NCBI GenBank assembly: GCA_021795715.1
Contig: JAJYPD010000009.1
Coordinates: 1 to 62,134 of the forward strand
Reading direction: 5' to 3'
Origin: Pseudomonadota bacterium
GTDB taxonomy: Bacteria; Pseudomonadota; Gammaproteobacteria; Acidiferrobacterales; Acidiferrobacteraceae
DNA: 62,134 bases
In this document: piece by piece, positions 27,845 to 37,554 of the stretch
How the letters are laid out: every line of letters starts with the position of its first letter
Position numbering within the stretch: position 1 is the stretch's first letter
Translations under genes and position numbers: made by a program
Notes under the pieces: generated by a model
Database searches by the model: none
Seen by the model: the letters and a program-made list of their open reading frames with translations, nothing else
What the model was told of the DNA's origin: nothing

Positions 27845-30295
27845 TCAGGCGACGATATTGATGAGGCGGCCCGGCACGACCACAACCTTGCGCGGGGACC
27901 GTCCTTCCAGGTGCCGCTGCACGCCGGCGTCGGCCAGCGCCAGCGCCTCGACATCGGCGGATGTCGAGGCGGCCGGCACCCGGACCTCGCCGCGGCGGCG
28001 TCCGTTCACCTGCACGACGATGGTGATTTCCTCCTGGACGAGCGCCGCCGGATCGGCCGCCGGCCACGGCGCATCGATGATGGCGCCCTCACCCATCGCC
28101 AGGTCACGCCACAACACATGGGTGATGTGCGGCACGATCGGTGCGAGCAAACGCAACACCAAACCAAAGCCCTCCCAGGCCAGAGGCCCCAGCGCCGGCT
28201 TCACCGCCGCGTCCTCGGCAAGCCTCTGCAGCAGGTTCACAAGACTCATGCACGAGGCGATGACGGTATTGAAGTGATAGCGCTCATAGTCACGGACCGC
28301 CTGATCGACGAGCCTGTGCATCTCGCGCCGTAGCGCCTGGTCGGGCGCTAGCGCGCTGTGCCGGCCGAGGGTGGCGATCGCCCCCCCAAGCGCCCACAAC
28401 CGCTTCAGAAAGCGGTGGGCACCGGCAACCGCCTCGTCGCTCCATTCGAGTGACTGCTCCGGAGGGGCGGCGAACATCATGAACAGCCGGGCCGTATCGG
28501 CGCCATAACTGGCGATGAGCGCCTGCGGATCCACGGTGTTGCCCTTCGATTTCGACATCTTCGAGCCGTCTTTGAGCACCATGCCCTGGGTCAGCAGCCG
28601 CGTGAACGGTTCGTCAACACCGATTAGTCCCTCATCGCGCAAAAGCTTGTTGAAAAATCGCGCATACAGGAGATGCAGGATCGCATGCTCGATCCCGCCG
28701 ATGTACTGATCAACCGGGAGCCAGTAGGCGGCCCGCTCGTCGAGCATGGCCTGCTGGTTGTCTTTCGAGCAGTAGCGTGCGTAATACCACGACGACTCCA
28801 TGAACGTGTCGAAGGTGTCCGTTTCGCGGACCGCTTCCCTTCCGCACCGCGGGCATGTGGCCGCCAGAAAATCTGCGCGTGCTTTCAGCGGCGATCCGCC
28901 GCGCGCAGCGGGTACGACGTCCTCCGGCAGCACGACCGGCAAATCGGCATCGGGAACCGGCACGGCGCCGCAATGCGCGCAGTTGATGATGGGAATCGGT
29001 GTCCCCCAATAGCGCTGGCGCGACACGCCCCAGTCGCGCAGCCGGTAGTGTGTCCGCGCCGTTCCCGCGCCGCGGGCGGCCAGCGCCGCGATGATCCGCT
29101 CGCGGGCGACGGCCGAGGACAGGCCGTCGAATTCACCTGAGTGCACGAGAACCCCGGGTTGTGTGTAGGCGGCATCGCGAATCAGATCTTCGGTTGCCCC
29201 GACATGGCCCTCCGGCACGATGACGACGGTCATGGGCAGTCCGTAGCGGCGCGCGAAGGCATGATCGCGCTCATCGTGCGCGGGCACCGCCATGACCGCG
29301 CCTTCGCCGTAGGACATCAGCACGAAGTTGGCGGCAAATATCGGAATGGGCCGCCCCGTCAGGGGATGACGGGCAAAGAAACCGGTGTCAACACCGTGCT
29401 TTTCCATGGTCTCGAGCGCCGCTTCGGCCGTTTGCGCCACGCGGCTTGCGGCGACGAACCGGGCGACCTCGGGACGCGCGGCGGCGGCCGCCAGCGCCAG
29501 CGGATGCTCGGGCGCCACGGCCAGATAGGTGACACCCATCAGCGTGTCCGGCCGCGTCGTGAAAATCTTCAGCGGCTCGCGCCCGTCGACGGCAAACTCG
29601 ATCTCCGCGCCTTCGGAACGGCCGATCCAGTTGCGCTGCATCGTGAGCACGCGCTCAGGCCACCCGGGCAGCCGCTCAAGATCGGCCAGCAATTCGTCGG
29701 CATAGGCCGTGATGCGCAGGAACCATTGCGGGATTTCGCGGCGCTCGACCGGCGTGTCGCACCGCCAGCAACGCCCATCGACGACCTGTTCATTGGCCAG
29801 AACGGTCTGGTCGGTTGGACACCAGTTCACCGGCGCCGTGGCCTTGTAGGCGAGACCGCGCGCATAAAGCCGTGTGAAAAGCCACTGCTCCCAGCGATAG
29901 TATTCGGGCCGGCAGGTGGCAAGCTCGCGGCTCCAGTCGTAGCCGAAACCAAGCCGCTTCAACTGCTCGCGCATGTAGGCGATGTTGTCATAGGTCCAGC
30001 GCGCCGGCGGCACGCCGTTTTGCAAAGCCGCGTTCTCGGCTGGCAGACCAAACGCATCCCAGCCCATCGGCTGCAAAACCAGCTTGCCCTCCATCCGCCG
30101 CCAGCGGCTGATGACGTCACCGAGCGTGTAGTTGCGCACATGCCCCATGTGCAAGCGGCCGGAGGGATAGGGGAACATCGACAGACAATAGAACTTGGGG
30201 CGGCCGGGGTCCTCGCGAACCACGAAACTCTGCTGCGTCTCCCAATAATCCTGCGCCTCGCGCTCGATGCGCTCGGCAGAATACGGCTGATCCAT
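27845..30295 (-). CDS. leuS: Leucyl-tRNA synthetase
   Basis: 816-residue class I aminoacyl-tRNA synthetase charging tRNA-Leu. The HIGH motif is HMGH in [15 protein letters not shown], the KMSKS motif is [12 protein letters not shown], and the editing (CP1) domain lies between, with [13 protein letters not shown] candidate promoter lies just upstream, so this is the likely first gene of the 13-gene chain running to pmbA. Confidence 0.98.
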   Translation of the reverse strand: MDQPYSAERIEREAQDYWETQQSFVVREDPGRPKFYCLSMFPYPSGRLHMGHVRNYTLGDVISRWRRMEGKLVLQPMGWDAFGLPAENAALQNGVPPARWTYDNIAYMREQLKRLGFGYDWSRELATCRPEYYRWEQWLFTRLYARGLAYKATAPVNWCPTDQTVLANEQVVDGRCWRCDTPVERREIPQWFLRITAYADELLADLERLPGWPERVLTMQRNWIGRSEGAEIEFAVDGREPLKIFTTRPDTLMGVTYLAVAPEHPLALAAAAARPEVARFVAASRVAQTAEAALETMEKHGVDTGFFARHPLTGRPIPIFAANFVLMSYGEGAVMAVPAHDERDHAFARRYGLPMTVVIVPEGHVGATEDLIRDAAYTQPGVLVHSGEFDGLSSAVARERIIAALAARGAGTARTHYRLRDWGVSRQRYWGTPIPIINCAHCGAVPVPDADLPVVLPEDVVPAARGGSPLKARADFLAATCPRCGREAVRETDTFDTFMESSWYYARYCSKDNQQAMLDERAAYWLPVDQYIGGIEHAILHLLYARFFNKLLRDEGLIGVDEPFTRLLTQGMVLKDGSKMSKSKGNTVDPQALIASYGADTARLFMMFAAPPEQSLEWSDEAVAGAHRFLKRLWALGGAIATLGRHSALAPDQALRREMHRLVDQAVRDYERYHFNTVIASCMSLVNLLQRLAEDAAVKPALGPLAWEGFGLVLRLLAPIVPHITHVLWRDLAMGEGAIIDAPWPAADPAALVQEEITIVVQVNGRRRGEVRVPAASTSADVEALALADAGVQRHLEGRSPRKVVVVPGRLINIVA

Positions 30296-30331
30296 GGTCT
30301 AAACGGTTCCGAAACAACGATTCATCGCGCC

Positions 30332-30360
30332 ATTATCCACGGTTTGCGCCAGCGCGTCTT
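30332..30360 (-). promoter_or_regulatory. Candidate promoter of leuS operon
   Basis: On the minus strand GATAAT (30337-30332) matches five of six -10 positions, with AAGACG 17 bases upstream as a weak -35. The expected transcript would start about 30 bases before the leuS ATG. Confidence 0.4.
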
Positions 30361-30365
30361 GCCTT

Positions 30366-30400
30366 GGGCCGCCCTGGCGCACCGCGCACCGGGGCGGCCC
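30366..30400. terminator. Hairpin between lnt and leuS
   Basis: A 9-bp perfect stem, GGGCCGCCC at 30366-30374 and GGGCGGCCC at 30392-30400, with a 17-base loop. No T-run follows on either strand, so termination would have to be weak or factor dependent. It separates the miaB-to-lnt operon from leuS. Confidence 0.35.
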
Positions 30401-30453
30401 ACCGGGGAAAGGTCAAGACCCCGCGCCCAAGCCCCTGTGCCTGCCGGGCGCCT

Positions 30454-31971
30454 TTAGCCAGACCCCTGGCGCGGGGATACGGTCAGGCGCCGCACGATCC
30501 CTGCCGCGATCAGCAGGCCACAGGCCAGGATGACGGGCAGGTGGCCATAGCGGTCATAGGGTGTCAGGCCGCGGTAAGGCTGCACCACGGCGGTCAGGAC
30601 GCCGGGCCGGAAAGCCGGCAGGCGCGCCGCCACCATGCCCTTGTGGTCGATGACCGCGGTGTCACCGTCATTGGTCGCGACGGCGAGATCGCGGCCGGCT
30701 TCGGCCGCCCGCAGGCGCGCAATCTGGAGCTGCTGCGCGGCCTCGTTCGAGTGCCCGTACCAGGAATCGTCGCTGACGTTGACCAAAACAGTGGCCGCCG
30801 GCATCTCCTCGGTCACCAGCGCGCCGTAGGCGATCTCGTAACAGATGGTCAGGCCGACACGGGCGCCGTCGACGGCAAGGGCGCCCTCGGGCCGGGTCCA
30901 TGGCGTGAAACCGGCCATCGGAATGTGCAGGACAGTGAGGAGGGGCCCAAACACCGACGGCCAGGGCAGATACTCGCCAAATGGGACGAGATGCTGCTTG
31001 CGGTAAAAACCGTCGTGGCGGCCGACACTCATAACGGCGTTGTAGAGGGGCCCATCGCCCCAGGCGTTGCCCTCGACGACACCAAACAGGAAATGGCGGT
31101 GGTTGCGCACAGCCATCTGCTGCATCCGCGGGACAAACCAGCGGCGCAGCTGGTGCGTATAGCCCGGGACCGACGTTTCAGGCCAGACGACCAGACGCCC
31201 GAACGCCCGTCTCGTCAGATCCAGATAGCGGTCGATGATGCGTGTTTCGCTGGCGGCATCCCACTTGATGGTGGGTGACACGTCACCTTGCACGAGCGAG
31301 ACGGTAAGCGGCGCCCCCGCCTTGTGCACCAGACGCAAGGTCGCCACCTGCGGTGTCGCCAGCAACAGGATGAGGACGAGAAGCCAAAACGGCTGCGGCC
31401 GGAGGCGCACGTCGGCCGCCAAAGCCGCCAGGGCCGCCACCACGAAGCCAAGCCCCAGTACGCCAAGGACCGGCGCCCACGGCAGGAGAGGGCTGCGGTC
31501 GAGACTGTAACCGAGATCGAGCCAGGGGAAGCCTGTCAGGAAAAACCCGCGCACCCATTCACCGGCCGTCCATAGCGCCGCAAAAAGCCACGGATCCCAG
31601 GCATCCTGATTCCTAAGCCGCGCAAAAAGAAAACCGGCGGCGGCGGGATAGGCGGCCAATATGACCATGAAGCAGGCGGTGCCAAGCAGCGCCATGCCCG
31701 GCGGCGCCCCGCCGAATCGGACCAGGGTCAGATAGATCCAGGATACGCCGACCGTGAACAGGCCGATGCCAAACAAAAATCCGCGCAGCGCCTGCCGCCG
31801 TGGCGATCCCTGCCCCCACAGGCGGTAGAGGACCGCCAGACACAAAACCGCGAGCCACCACTGCCCATACGGCGCGAACGCAAGGTTCAGGCCCGCGCCG
31901 GCGGCAAGCGCCAGCACGTCGAACCCCGCCGCCCGTCGCGCGTCAGCCGGCCACTTGGCTTTCTTCAGCAA
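30454..31971 (-). CDS. lnt: Apolipoprotein N-acyltransferase Lnt
   Basis: 505-residue inner-membrane enzyme that adds the third acyl chain to lipoproteins such as the LptE encoded nearby. About six to eight membrane segments in residues 1-210 are followed by a periplasmic nitrilase-like domain with Glu in VVWPETSVPG, Lys in FYRKQHLVPFGEYLP and Cys in LTICYEIAYG. The start is uncertain: the best-fitting one is TTG at 31971, inside the last 29 bases of corC; a GTG lies about 18 codons later. Length matches E. coli Lnt (512). Confidence 0.93.
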   Translation of the reverse strand: MLKKAKWPADARRAAGFDVLALAAGAGLNLAFAPYGQWWLAVLCLAVLYRLWGQGSPRRQALRGFLFGIGLFTVGVSWIYLTLVRFGGAPPGMALLGTACFMVILAAYPAAAGFLFARLRNQDAWDPWLFAALWTAGEWVRGFFLTGFPWLDLGYSLDRSPLLPWAPVLGVLGLGFVVAALAALAADVRLRPQPFWLLVLILLLATPQVATLRLVHKAGAPLTVSLVQGDVSPTIKWDAASETRIIDRYLDLTRRAFGRLVVWPETSVPGYTHQLRRWFVPRMQQMAVRNHRHFLFGVVEGNAWGDGPLYNAVMSVGRHDGFYRKQHLVPFGEYLPWPSVFGPLLTVLHIPMAGFTPWTRPEGALAVDGARVGLTICYEIAYGALVTEEMPAATVLVNVSDDSWYGHSNEAAQQLQIARLRAAEAGRDLAVATNDGDTAVIDHKGMVAARLPAFRPGVLTAVVQPYRGLTPYDRYGHLPVILACGLLIAAGIVRRLTVSPRQGSG

Positions 31972-32806
31972 CAGGGACCACTTTCAGGAGATGAACACGG
32001 CGCGAGTCGGCCCGCAGAACCTCGAATCGCATGCCGCCGACTTCGACACGCTCGCCCCTCTTGGGCACCCGCCCGAGCGCCGTCATGACGAGCCCGCCGA
32101 TCGTATCGACCTCCTCGCTCGCGTAATGCGTACCAAAGTACTCGTTGAATTCCTCGATCGGCGTGAGCGCCTTGGCCACGAACTCATGCTCGGAGCGCTG
32201 CATGATCATCACATCATCGGCGTCGAGATCATGTTCATCCTCGATCTCACCGACGATCTGTTCGAGGACGTCCTCGATGGTCACAAGGCCGGCGACGCCG
32301 CCATATTCATCGACCACGATCGCCATGTGATTGCGGCTCGACCGGAAGTCCCGCAACAGCACATCGAGGCGCTTCGATTCGGGCACGAACACCGCCGGAC
32401 GCAGAAGGTCGTGGACGTTCACATGACCGTGCCGTTCCGTGTCGAAATACCGCAGGAGATCCTTGGCGAGCAGGATGCCGACGACCTTGTCCTTGTCGCC
32501 ATCCACCATCGGAAACCGCGAATGCCCCGTCTTGATGACGCGCGGCAGATATTCTTCCGGCGCTTCATCCTTGTCGATGACATCCATCTGCGCACGCGGC
32601 ACCATGATGTCCCGCACCCGCATTTCGGCCACCTGGAACACGCCTTCGATCATATCAAGGGCGTCGCTGCCGATCAGCCCGCGGTCGTGGGCCTCCCGCA
32701 GCATTTCCATGAGCGCCCCGCGATCTTCCGGTGCGCCCCATAACACATGCCCTAGTCGATCGAGAAAAGAGCGCCCCGATCCATGTCCGTGTTCGTCTTG
32801 ACTCAT
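31943..32806 (-). CDS. corC: CorC/YbeX transporter-associated CBS protein
   Basis: 287 residues: two CBS domains (about 65-190, with [12 protein letters not shown] and [22 protein letters not shown]) followed by a C-terminal CorC_HlyC domain. The family is linked to magnesium and cobalt efflux, and YbeX also to ribosome metabolism. The ATG overlaps the ybeY stop by 4 bases. It lies in the conserved block miaB-ybeZ-ybeY-ybeX-lnt. Confidence 0.92.
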   Translation of the reverse strand: MSQDEHGHGSGRSFLDRLGHVLWGAPEDRGALMEMLREAHDRGLIGSDALDMIEGVFQVAEMRVRDIMVPRAQMDVIDKDEAPEEYLPRVIKTGHSRFPMVDGDKDKVVGILLAKDLLRYFDTERHGHVNVHDLLRPAVFVPESKRLDVLLRDFRSSRNHMAIVVDEYGGVAGLVTIEDVLEQIVGEIEDEHDLDADDVMIMQRSEHEFVAKALTPIEEFNEYFGTHYASEEVDTIGGLVMTALGRVPKRGERVEVGGMRFEVLRADSRRVHLLKVVPVAEESQVAG

Positions 32807-33255
32807 AGTTCGTGATAAGGATCCGGAAAACCGAGACTTTTCAGCACCTGGCTCTCCAGCCTCTCCATGACAGCGGCGCCTTCGTCGTCCACGTGGTCAT
32901 AGCCACGCAGATGCATTATACCGTGAATCACCATGTGCGCCCAATGCGCCTCAGCGGGGATACCGGCGGCTTGCGCCTCGCTGTCTACAACCGGGCCGCA
33001 GATCGCCAGATCACCCAGGAACCGTGTGCGGCCGCCGTAGGTGTCATAGGGAAAAGACAGCACATTCGTGGGGTGGTTCTTGTGCCGGTACTGTCTGTTC
33101 AAGCCGGCGCCTTCATGAGCACCCACTATGCGCATGCCGACCCGCACGGCGCCGTCCATGTCGGCCACCGCCGCGCGCGCAAAGCGGACCAGGCGGCGGC
33201 GCGATGGCTGCGGACCCTCCCACGCCACATGCAGGTCAAGGAAGAGCCGTACCAT
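32803..33255 (-). CDS. ybeY: Endoribonuclease YbeY
   Basis: 150-residue metal-dependent RNase acting in 16S rRNA 3' processing and ribosome quality control. The zinc motif HGIMHLRGYDH has all three His. The start is the ATG at 33253-33255 ([14 protein letters not shown]), with GAGGA adjacent; it lies within the last 20 bases of the PhoH-like gene. The longer upstream frame is not supported. Confidence 0.95.
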   Translation of the reverse strand: MVRLFLDLHVAWEGPQPSRRRLVRFARAAVADMDGAVRVGMRIVGAHEGAGLNRQYRHKNHPTNVLSFPYDTYGGRTRFLGDLAICGPVVDSEAQAAGIPAEAHWAHMVIHGIMHLRGYDHVDDEGAAVMERLESQVLKSLGFPDPYHEL

Positions 33256-34210
33256 TCCTCTGCTCGTGCGCCTCGTACGCCTCGACGATCCGCTGCACCA
33301 GCGGATGACGGACCACGTCGTCGCTCGAGAAGTGCGTGACCGCGATGCCATCGACACCGTTTAGGATACCGAGCGCCTGGCGCAAACCCGACAGTTCCAC
33401 GCGCGGCAGGTCAACCTGTGTCACGTCGCCCGTGATCACCGCCGTCGCCCCGAAACCGAGCCGCGTCAGAAACATCTTCATCTGCTCGGCGGTGGTGTTT
33501 TGCGCCTCGTCGAGAATGATGAAGGATTCATTGAGGGTGCGGCCGCGCATGAACGCAAGCGGTGCCACCTCGATGACGCCCTTCTCGATCAGCCGCCCCA
33601 CCCGCTCGGGCCCGAGCATGTCGTGCAGGGCATCATACAGCGGCCGCAGATAGGGATCGACCTTCTGCTCGAGATCCCCGGGCAGGAAACCCAGGCGCTC
33701 GCCGGCCTCGACCGCCGGCCGCGCCAGCACGATGCGGCCCGCCCGGCCACTTTCGAGCGCCTCGACGGCGCAGGCAACGGCCAGATAGGTCTTGCCGGTA
33801 CCGGCGGGACCGACGCCGAACGTCACGTCATGGGTCAGGATCTGGGCGATGTACCGCCGTTGGCTCTCGGTCCGCCCGTGCACACGCTGCTTGGGCGTGC
33901 GCAGCTCGGTTGGCGGCTCGATGGGGCCTGGCAAGCGTGAAACTTCCTTCAAGACCATGTTCACCCCCGAAGGTGTCAAGGTGTCTGCGTGTTCGGCCGC
34001 GTCGTACAGCGCGGTGATGAGACGCTGCGCATGCTGGACGCGATCGTGATGACCGGTGATGCGGAACTGGTTGCCGCGATTGACGATTTCGACCCCGAGC
34101 GTGCCTTCGATCTGGCGCAGATTCTCATCGAGTTGACCGCACAGAGCGGCAAGCCGCTGGTTGTCGGGGGGAAGGAGGCTGAACTGGACAGCGCGTGATT
34201 GGGAGCTCAA
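33236..34210 (-). CDS. ybeZ: PhoH-like ATPase YbeZ
   Basis: 324-residue PhoH-family ATPase that partners with YbeY. Walker [12 protein letters not shown] and Walker [10 protein letters not shown] are intact, preceded by an N-terminal KH-like region (about 20-75). The only usable start in frame is TTG at 34210, just after the miaB stop at 34214; it aligns with the E. coli N-terminus. Confidence 0.93.
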   Translation of the reverse strand: MSSQSRAVQFSLLPPDNQRLAALCGQLDENLRQIEGTLGVEIVNRGNQFRITGHHDRVQHAQRLITALYDAAEHADTLTPSGVNMVLKEVSRLPGPIEPPTELRTPKQRVHGRTESQRRYIAQILTHDVTFGVGPAGTGKTYLAVACAVEALESGRAGRIVLARPAVEAGERLGFLPGDLEQKVDPYLRPLYDALHDMLGPERVGRLIEKGVIEVAPLAFMRGRTLNESFIILDEAQNTTAEQMKMFLTRLGFGATAVITGDVTQVDLPRVELSGLRQALGILNGVDGIAVTHFSSDDVVRHPLVQRIVEAYEAHEQRNGTALP

Positions 34211-34213
34211 TGG

Positions 34214-35602
34214 TCAGGAACACCTCTCTGTCAGAGTATAGTCCAGCGACGGGCGCACCGGATCCTCCCGGTCCACCAGTTCACCACGCAGCGAATTGGG
34301 CCGCGCCTCCACGATGCGCACGGTGGCAAACCGCCCGACGAGGGCCGACCCGCCCTCGCCCGGAAAATTGACCACCCGGTTGTTCTCGGTCCGGCCGGAC
34401 AGATCGCCCCGCCCCCGCGGCGCCTCGCGATCGATGAGGATGCGTTGCGTCGTCCCGACCATGCCTTCGCTGATGTGGCGCGCGTGCGCCAGATTCACCG
34501 CCTGCAGACGCGCCAGCCGTTCCTCCTTGACCGCGCGGGGCACATCATCGGCAAGCGCTGCTGCCGGCGTGCCCGGCCGCGGGCTGTAGGCGAAGCTGTA
34601 GGACAGATCAAATCGCATCTCGTCGATAAGCGCCATGGTCGCCTCGAAATCGTCCTCCGTCTCGCCGGGGAAGCCGACGATGAAGTCGGTCGACACGCTG
34701 ATGTCCCGCCGCGCCAGCCGCAAACGCGCGATCTTGGCCTTGTACTCCTCCACCGAATGGCCGCGTTTCATCCGTTCAAGCACCGCGTTGGATCCGCTCT
34801 GCACCGGTAGATGGAGATGACCCACCAGCTTATCAAGATGGGCAAAGGCGCCGATCAACCGGTCGCCGAACACCAGAGGATGCGACGTCGTGAAACGCAG
34901 GCGGCCGATCCCTTCGATACAGGACAGGTATTCCAGCAGCTCGGCGAGATCCGCCATGCGTCCGTCGTGGCGGCGGCCCTGATAGGCGTTGACGTTTTGC
35001 CCAAGCAAAGTGATCTCGCGCACGCCCTGTCCGGCGAGCAGGGCGGCTTCGGCCAGGACATCGTCGAACGGCCGGCTGAATTCGTTGCCCCGCGTGTACG
35101 GCACCACGCAAAAACTGCAATACTTGCTGCAGCCCTCCATGATCGACAGGAAGGCCCGGGGACCCTCCGCGCGCGGCATGGGCAAATTGTCGAATTTCTC
35201 CATCTCCACGAAGCGCACATCGACTGCCGCGGCCGTGCGCCGCGCCGCATTCAGGAGGTCTGGAACCTTGTGCAGCGTTTGCGGCCCAAAGACGAGATCC
35301 ACGTAAGGGGCGCGGCGCCGGATGTCCTCACCCTCCTGGCTCGCGACACAACCGCCCACACCGATCAGGACATGCGGCCGGAGGGTCTTCCACTCCTGCA
35401 GGCGGCCCAGATCGGAAAACAGTTTCTCGGAGGCCTTCTCCCGGATCGAACAGCTGTTGATGAGCAGGACGTCCGCCGCGTCCGGTTCCGGCACGCGCAC
35501 AAGCCCGTGACTTTCATGGAGAAGATCGGCCAGGCGGGATGAATCGTATTCGTTCATCTGGCAGCCGTAGGTCTTGATGTAGACGGTGCGCATTGCGCTC
35601 AT
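34214..35602 (-). CDS. miaB: tRNA-2-methylthio-N6-isopentenyladenosine synthase MiaB
   Basis: About 462-residue radical-SAM methylthiotransferase modifying A37 of tRNAs. The N-terminal UPF0004 domain begins [14 protein letters not shown]. The radical-SAM cluster [15 protein letters not shown] holds three Cys, and a TRAM domain closes the protein ([15 protein letters not shown]). The start is 35602 ([10 protein letters not shown]) or 35593 (MRTVYIK); neither has a clear Shine-Dalgarno. It is the first gene of the miaB-ybeZ-ybeY-corC-lnt operon. Confidence 0.96.
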   Translation of the reverse strand: MSAMRTVYIKTYGCQMNEYDSSRLADLLHESHGLVRVPEPDAADVLLINSCSIREKASEKLFSDLGRLQEWKTLRPHVLIGVGGCVASQEGEDIRRRAPYVDLVFGPQTLHKVPDLLNAARRTAAAVDVRFVEMEKFDNLPMPRAEGPRAFLSIMEGCSKYCSFCVVPYTRGNEFSRPFDDVLAEAALLAGQGVREITLLGQNVNAYQGRRHDGRMADLAELLEYLSCIEGIGRLRFTTSHPLVFGDRLIGAFAHLDKLVGHLHLPVQSGSNAVLERMKRGHSVEEYKAKIARLRLARRDISVSTDFIVGFPGETEDDFEATMALIDEMRFDLSYSFAYSPRPGTPAAALADDVPRAVKEERLARLQAVNLAHARHISEGMVGTTQRILIDREAPRGRGDLSGRTENNRVVNFPGEGGSALVGRFATVRIVEARPNSLRGELVDREDPVRPSLDYTLTERCS

Positions 35603-35701
35603 CGTATCACACATGCGCCGCGCTTTTGTGCACACGGGCCAGCGCCTGGCCGATGAGGCCGGCACGCCGGATCGCGCACCGGAAAACCCGGCGCCGCCCG
35701 T

Positions 35702-36835
35702 TCAAGGGTGATAGCCTTGCGCCGCCAGGGCCGCACGCAGGCCGTCGATGCAGAGCGCGACGTTGCGGCGGTTGCTGCCCTGGCCCATGAGCCCGATGCG
35801 CCAGACCTTGCCCGCCAGCTCGCCCAGTCCCGCGCCGATCTCGATGCCAAACCAGGCGAGCAGATCGGCGCGCACGCGCGCCTCGTCGACACCGGCCGGC
35901 ACGAGCACGCTGTTTAGCTGCGGCAGGCGGATGGCCGCCGGCACCGCCATCTCCAGGCCCAGGCCCTCCAGCCCCTTGACCAGCCGCTCATGGTTCTGGC
36001 GATGCCGCGCAAACGACGCCTCCAGACCCTCCTCCTGCAACATCACCAGGGCCTCGTGCAGGGCATAGAGGAGATTGATGGGGGCCGTGTGATGATAGAC
36101 CCGCTTGCCCGTTCCCCAATAACCCATCAGCAGGTTGAAATCCAAAAACCAGGTGCGCGGCTTCTCGCGCCGCCCCTTCACCTTGTCCATGGCGCGCTCG
36201 TTCAGGGTCATGGGCGAGAGACCCGGCGGGCACGAGAGACACTTTTGCGTACCCGCATACACGGCATCGAGTCCCCAGGCGTCGGTCTCGACCGGCACGC
36301 CGCCGACCGCCGTCACGGTGTCGGTGAGCACCAGGGCGCCGGCACGATGGGCAACCTCGGCAAGCGTCTTGGCGTCGGACAAGACGCCGGTCGATGTCTC
36401 CGCATGCACGAAGGCCACGACTTTCGTGTCCGGATGCCTCTTTAGGGCATCAGCCAGCTTGTCGGGATCGACCGCCTCACCAAACGCGTTGTCGACCAGC
36501 ACGGGGGTCCCGCCGATACGGCCGACGATGTCTGCCATGCGCGCGCCGAACACGCCGTTGCGGCAGACGATGACCTTGTCACCGGGTTCGACCAGATTGG
36601 CAAGCGACGCCTCCATCCCCGCGGAGCCGGGCGCGGAAATCGGCAGGGTCAGGCTGTTGTCTGTCCGGAATGCGTATTGCAGGAGCGCCTTGATCTCCTC
36701 CATCATGTTGATGAAGGCCGGATCCAGATGGCCGATGGTCGGTTGGGCCATGGCCAGCAAAACCCGCGCCGGCACATCCGATGGGCCCGGACCCAGAAGA
36801 ACACGTGCCGGGGGGACGAAGCGGGAAATTTTCAT
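35702..36835 (-). CDS. Alanine-glyoxylate/serine-type aminotransferase
   Basis: 377-residue class V PLP aminotransferase. The family opening LLGPGPSDVPARVLLAM, the glycine-rich SAPGSAGMEASLANL, and the PLP lysine in AGTQKCLSCPPGL are clear. The C-terminal WRIGLMGQGSNRRNV is typical of alanine-glyoxylate and serine-glyoxylate transaminases. Neighbouring glycolate oxidase genes supply glyoxylate, so a photorespiratory or C2 salvage role is likely. Donor amino acid (Ala or Ser) cannot be told from sequence. Confidence 0.88.
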   Translation of the reverse strand: MKISRFVPPARVLLGPGPSDVPARVLLAMAQPTIGHLDPAFINMMEEIKALLQYAFRTDNSLTLPISAPGSAGMEASLANLVEPGDKVIVCRNGVFGARMADIVGRIGGTPVLVDNAFGEAVDPDKLADALKRHPDTKVVAFVHAETSTGVLSDAKTLAEVAHRAGALVLTDTVTAVGGVPVETDAWGLDAVYAGTQKCLSCPPGLSPMTLNERAMDKVKGRREKPRTWFLDFNLLMGYWGTGKRVYHHTAPINLLYALHEALVMLQEEGLEASFARHRQNHERLVKGLEGLGLEMAVPAAIRLPQLNSVLVPAGVDEARVRADLLAWFGIEIGAGLGELAGKVWRIGLMGQGSNRRNVALCIDGLRAALAAQGYHP

Positions 36836-36874
36836 GCAAACGAGTATGCCGCAGCCGCGATCCTGTCTGCAACG

Positions 36875-37453
36875 TCACGGCGCTGCGAGTTGCACCATCT
36901 GCAGTTCGAGCGGCGCGCCGGTGCCTGTGTCGAAATCGACGGCGGCCGCAAGTCCGGCCTGCGCGATCGTGCGGGCGTCGGCGCCGGAGTCATACAACGC
37001 GTGCATGGCGCCAAGCGCATACTGCTCGCCCGAACCAAACGCATAAAAGCGCGTGTACTCCAACACCGTGCGGCGCGCACACACCCCGAAAATGCCATAC
37101 GGGTTGGCGATCAGCAGGTTGACTTGCGTCGACTCGAAGGCATCCTCTTCGCCGTCGCCATCGATCTTGAGGAAATACCCTTCCTTTAGTGTGGCATGTA
37201 AATCGAGACTGGTCTTGTAGATATCGTTGACGTCGCGAAACGAACGCCGGCAGCGTGTCTCGAGAAACACATTGCGCAGGGCCATGTCCATGGCCGCATG
37301 ACCGGTCGCCGCGATCCATGTCCCGTCGACTTCGATGAGTTTGCTGGCATTACGGATATAACGGGCCGATTCACGCTGGTCCCCATAGGTGCCGAGCGTG
37401 TCCGCGCCGATCACGGCGGTGGAATCCTTCCTCACAACGACGATGGTGGTCAT
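36875..37453 (-). CDS. HslV/proteasome-like Ntn hydrolase
   Basis: 192 residues. The ATG at 37451-37453 gives MTTIVVVRKD, so Met removal would expose Thr as nucleophile, as in HslV. GADTLG (Asp17-like) and a Lys in NASKLIEV match the catalytic triad, and YAFGSGEQYALGAMHAL resembles the HslV segment around AIGSGGPYA. It is clearly of the Ntn-hydrolase proteasome-like group, but no unfoldase (hslU) is adjacent, so partner and substrate are unknown. It is divergent from glcF and about 40 bases upstream of the aminotransferase gene on the same strand. Confidence 0.75.
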   Translation of the reverse strand: MTTIVVVRKDSTAVIGADTLGTYGDQRESARYIRNASKLIEVDGTWIAATGHAAMDMALRNVFLETRCRRSFRDVNDIYKTSLDLHATLKEGYFLKIDGDGEEDAFESTQVNLLIANPYGIFGVCARRTVLEYTRFYAFGSGEQYALGAMHALYDSGADARTIAQAGLAAAVDFDTGTGAPLELQMVQLAAP

Positions 37454-37497
37454 GACGATCTCTGCGATGGGCAAACGGGTTACGGGTCGGCTGATTT

Positions 37498-37526
37498 TTG
37501 ACGTGCGCAGCCGGGCACCTTAGTAT
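37498..37526 (+). promoter_or_regulatory. Candidate sigma-70 promoter of glcF
   Basis: TTGACG at 37498-37503, a 17-bp spacer, then TAGTAT at 37521-37526. The start of transcription would fall about 22 bases before the glcF ATG at 37555. This is one of the best promoter matches in the window. Confidence 0.55.
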
Positions 37527-37554
37527 GCGGGGCAGTATAGGGACCAAACCGCAC

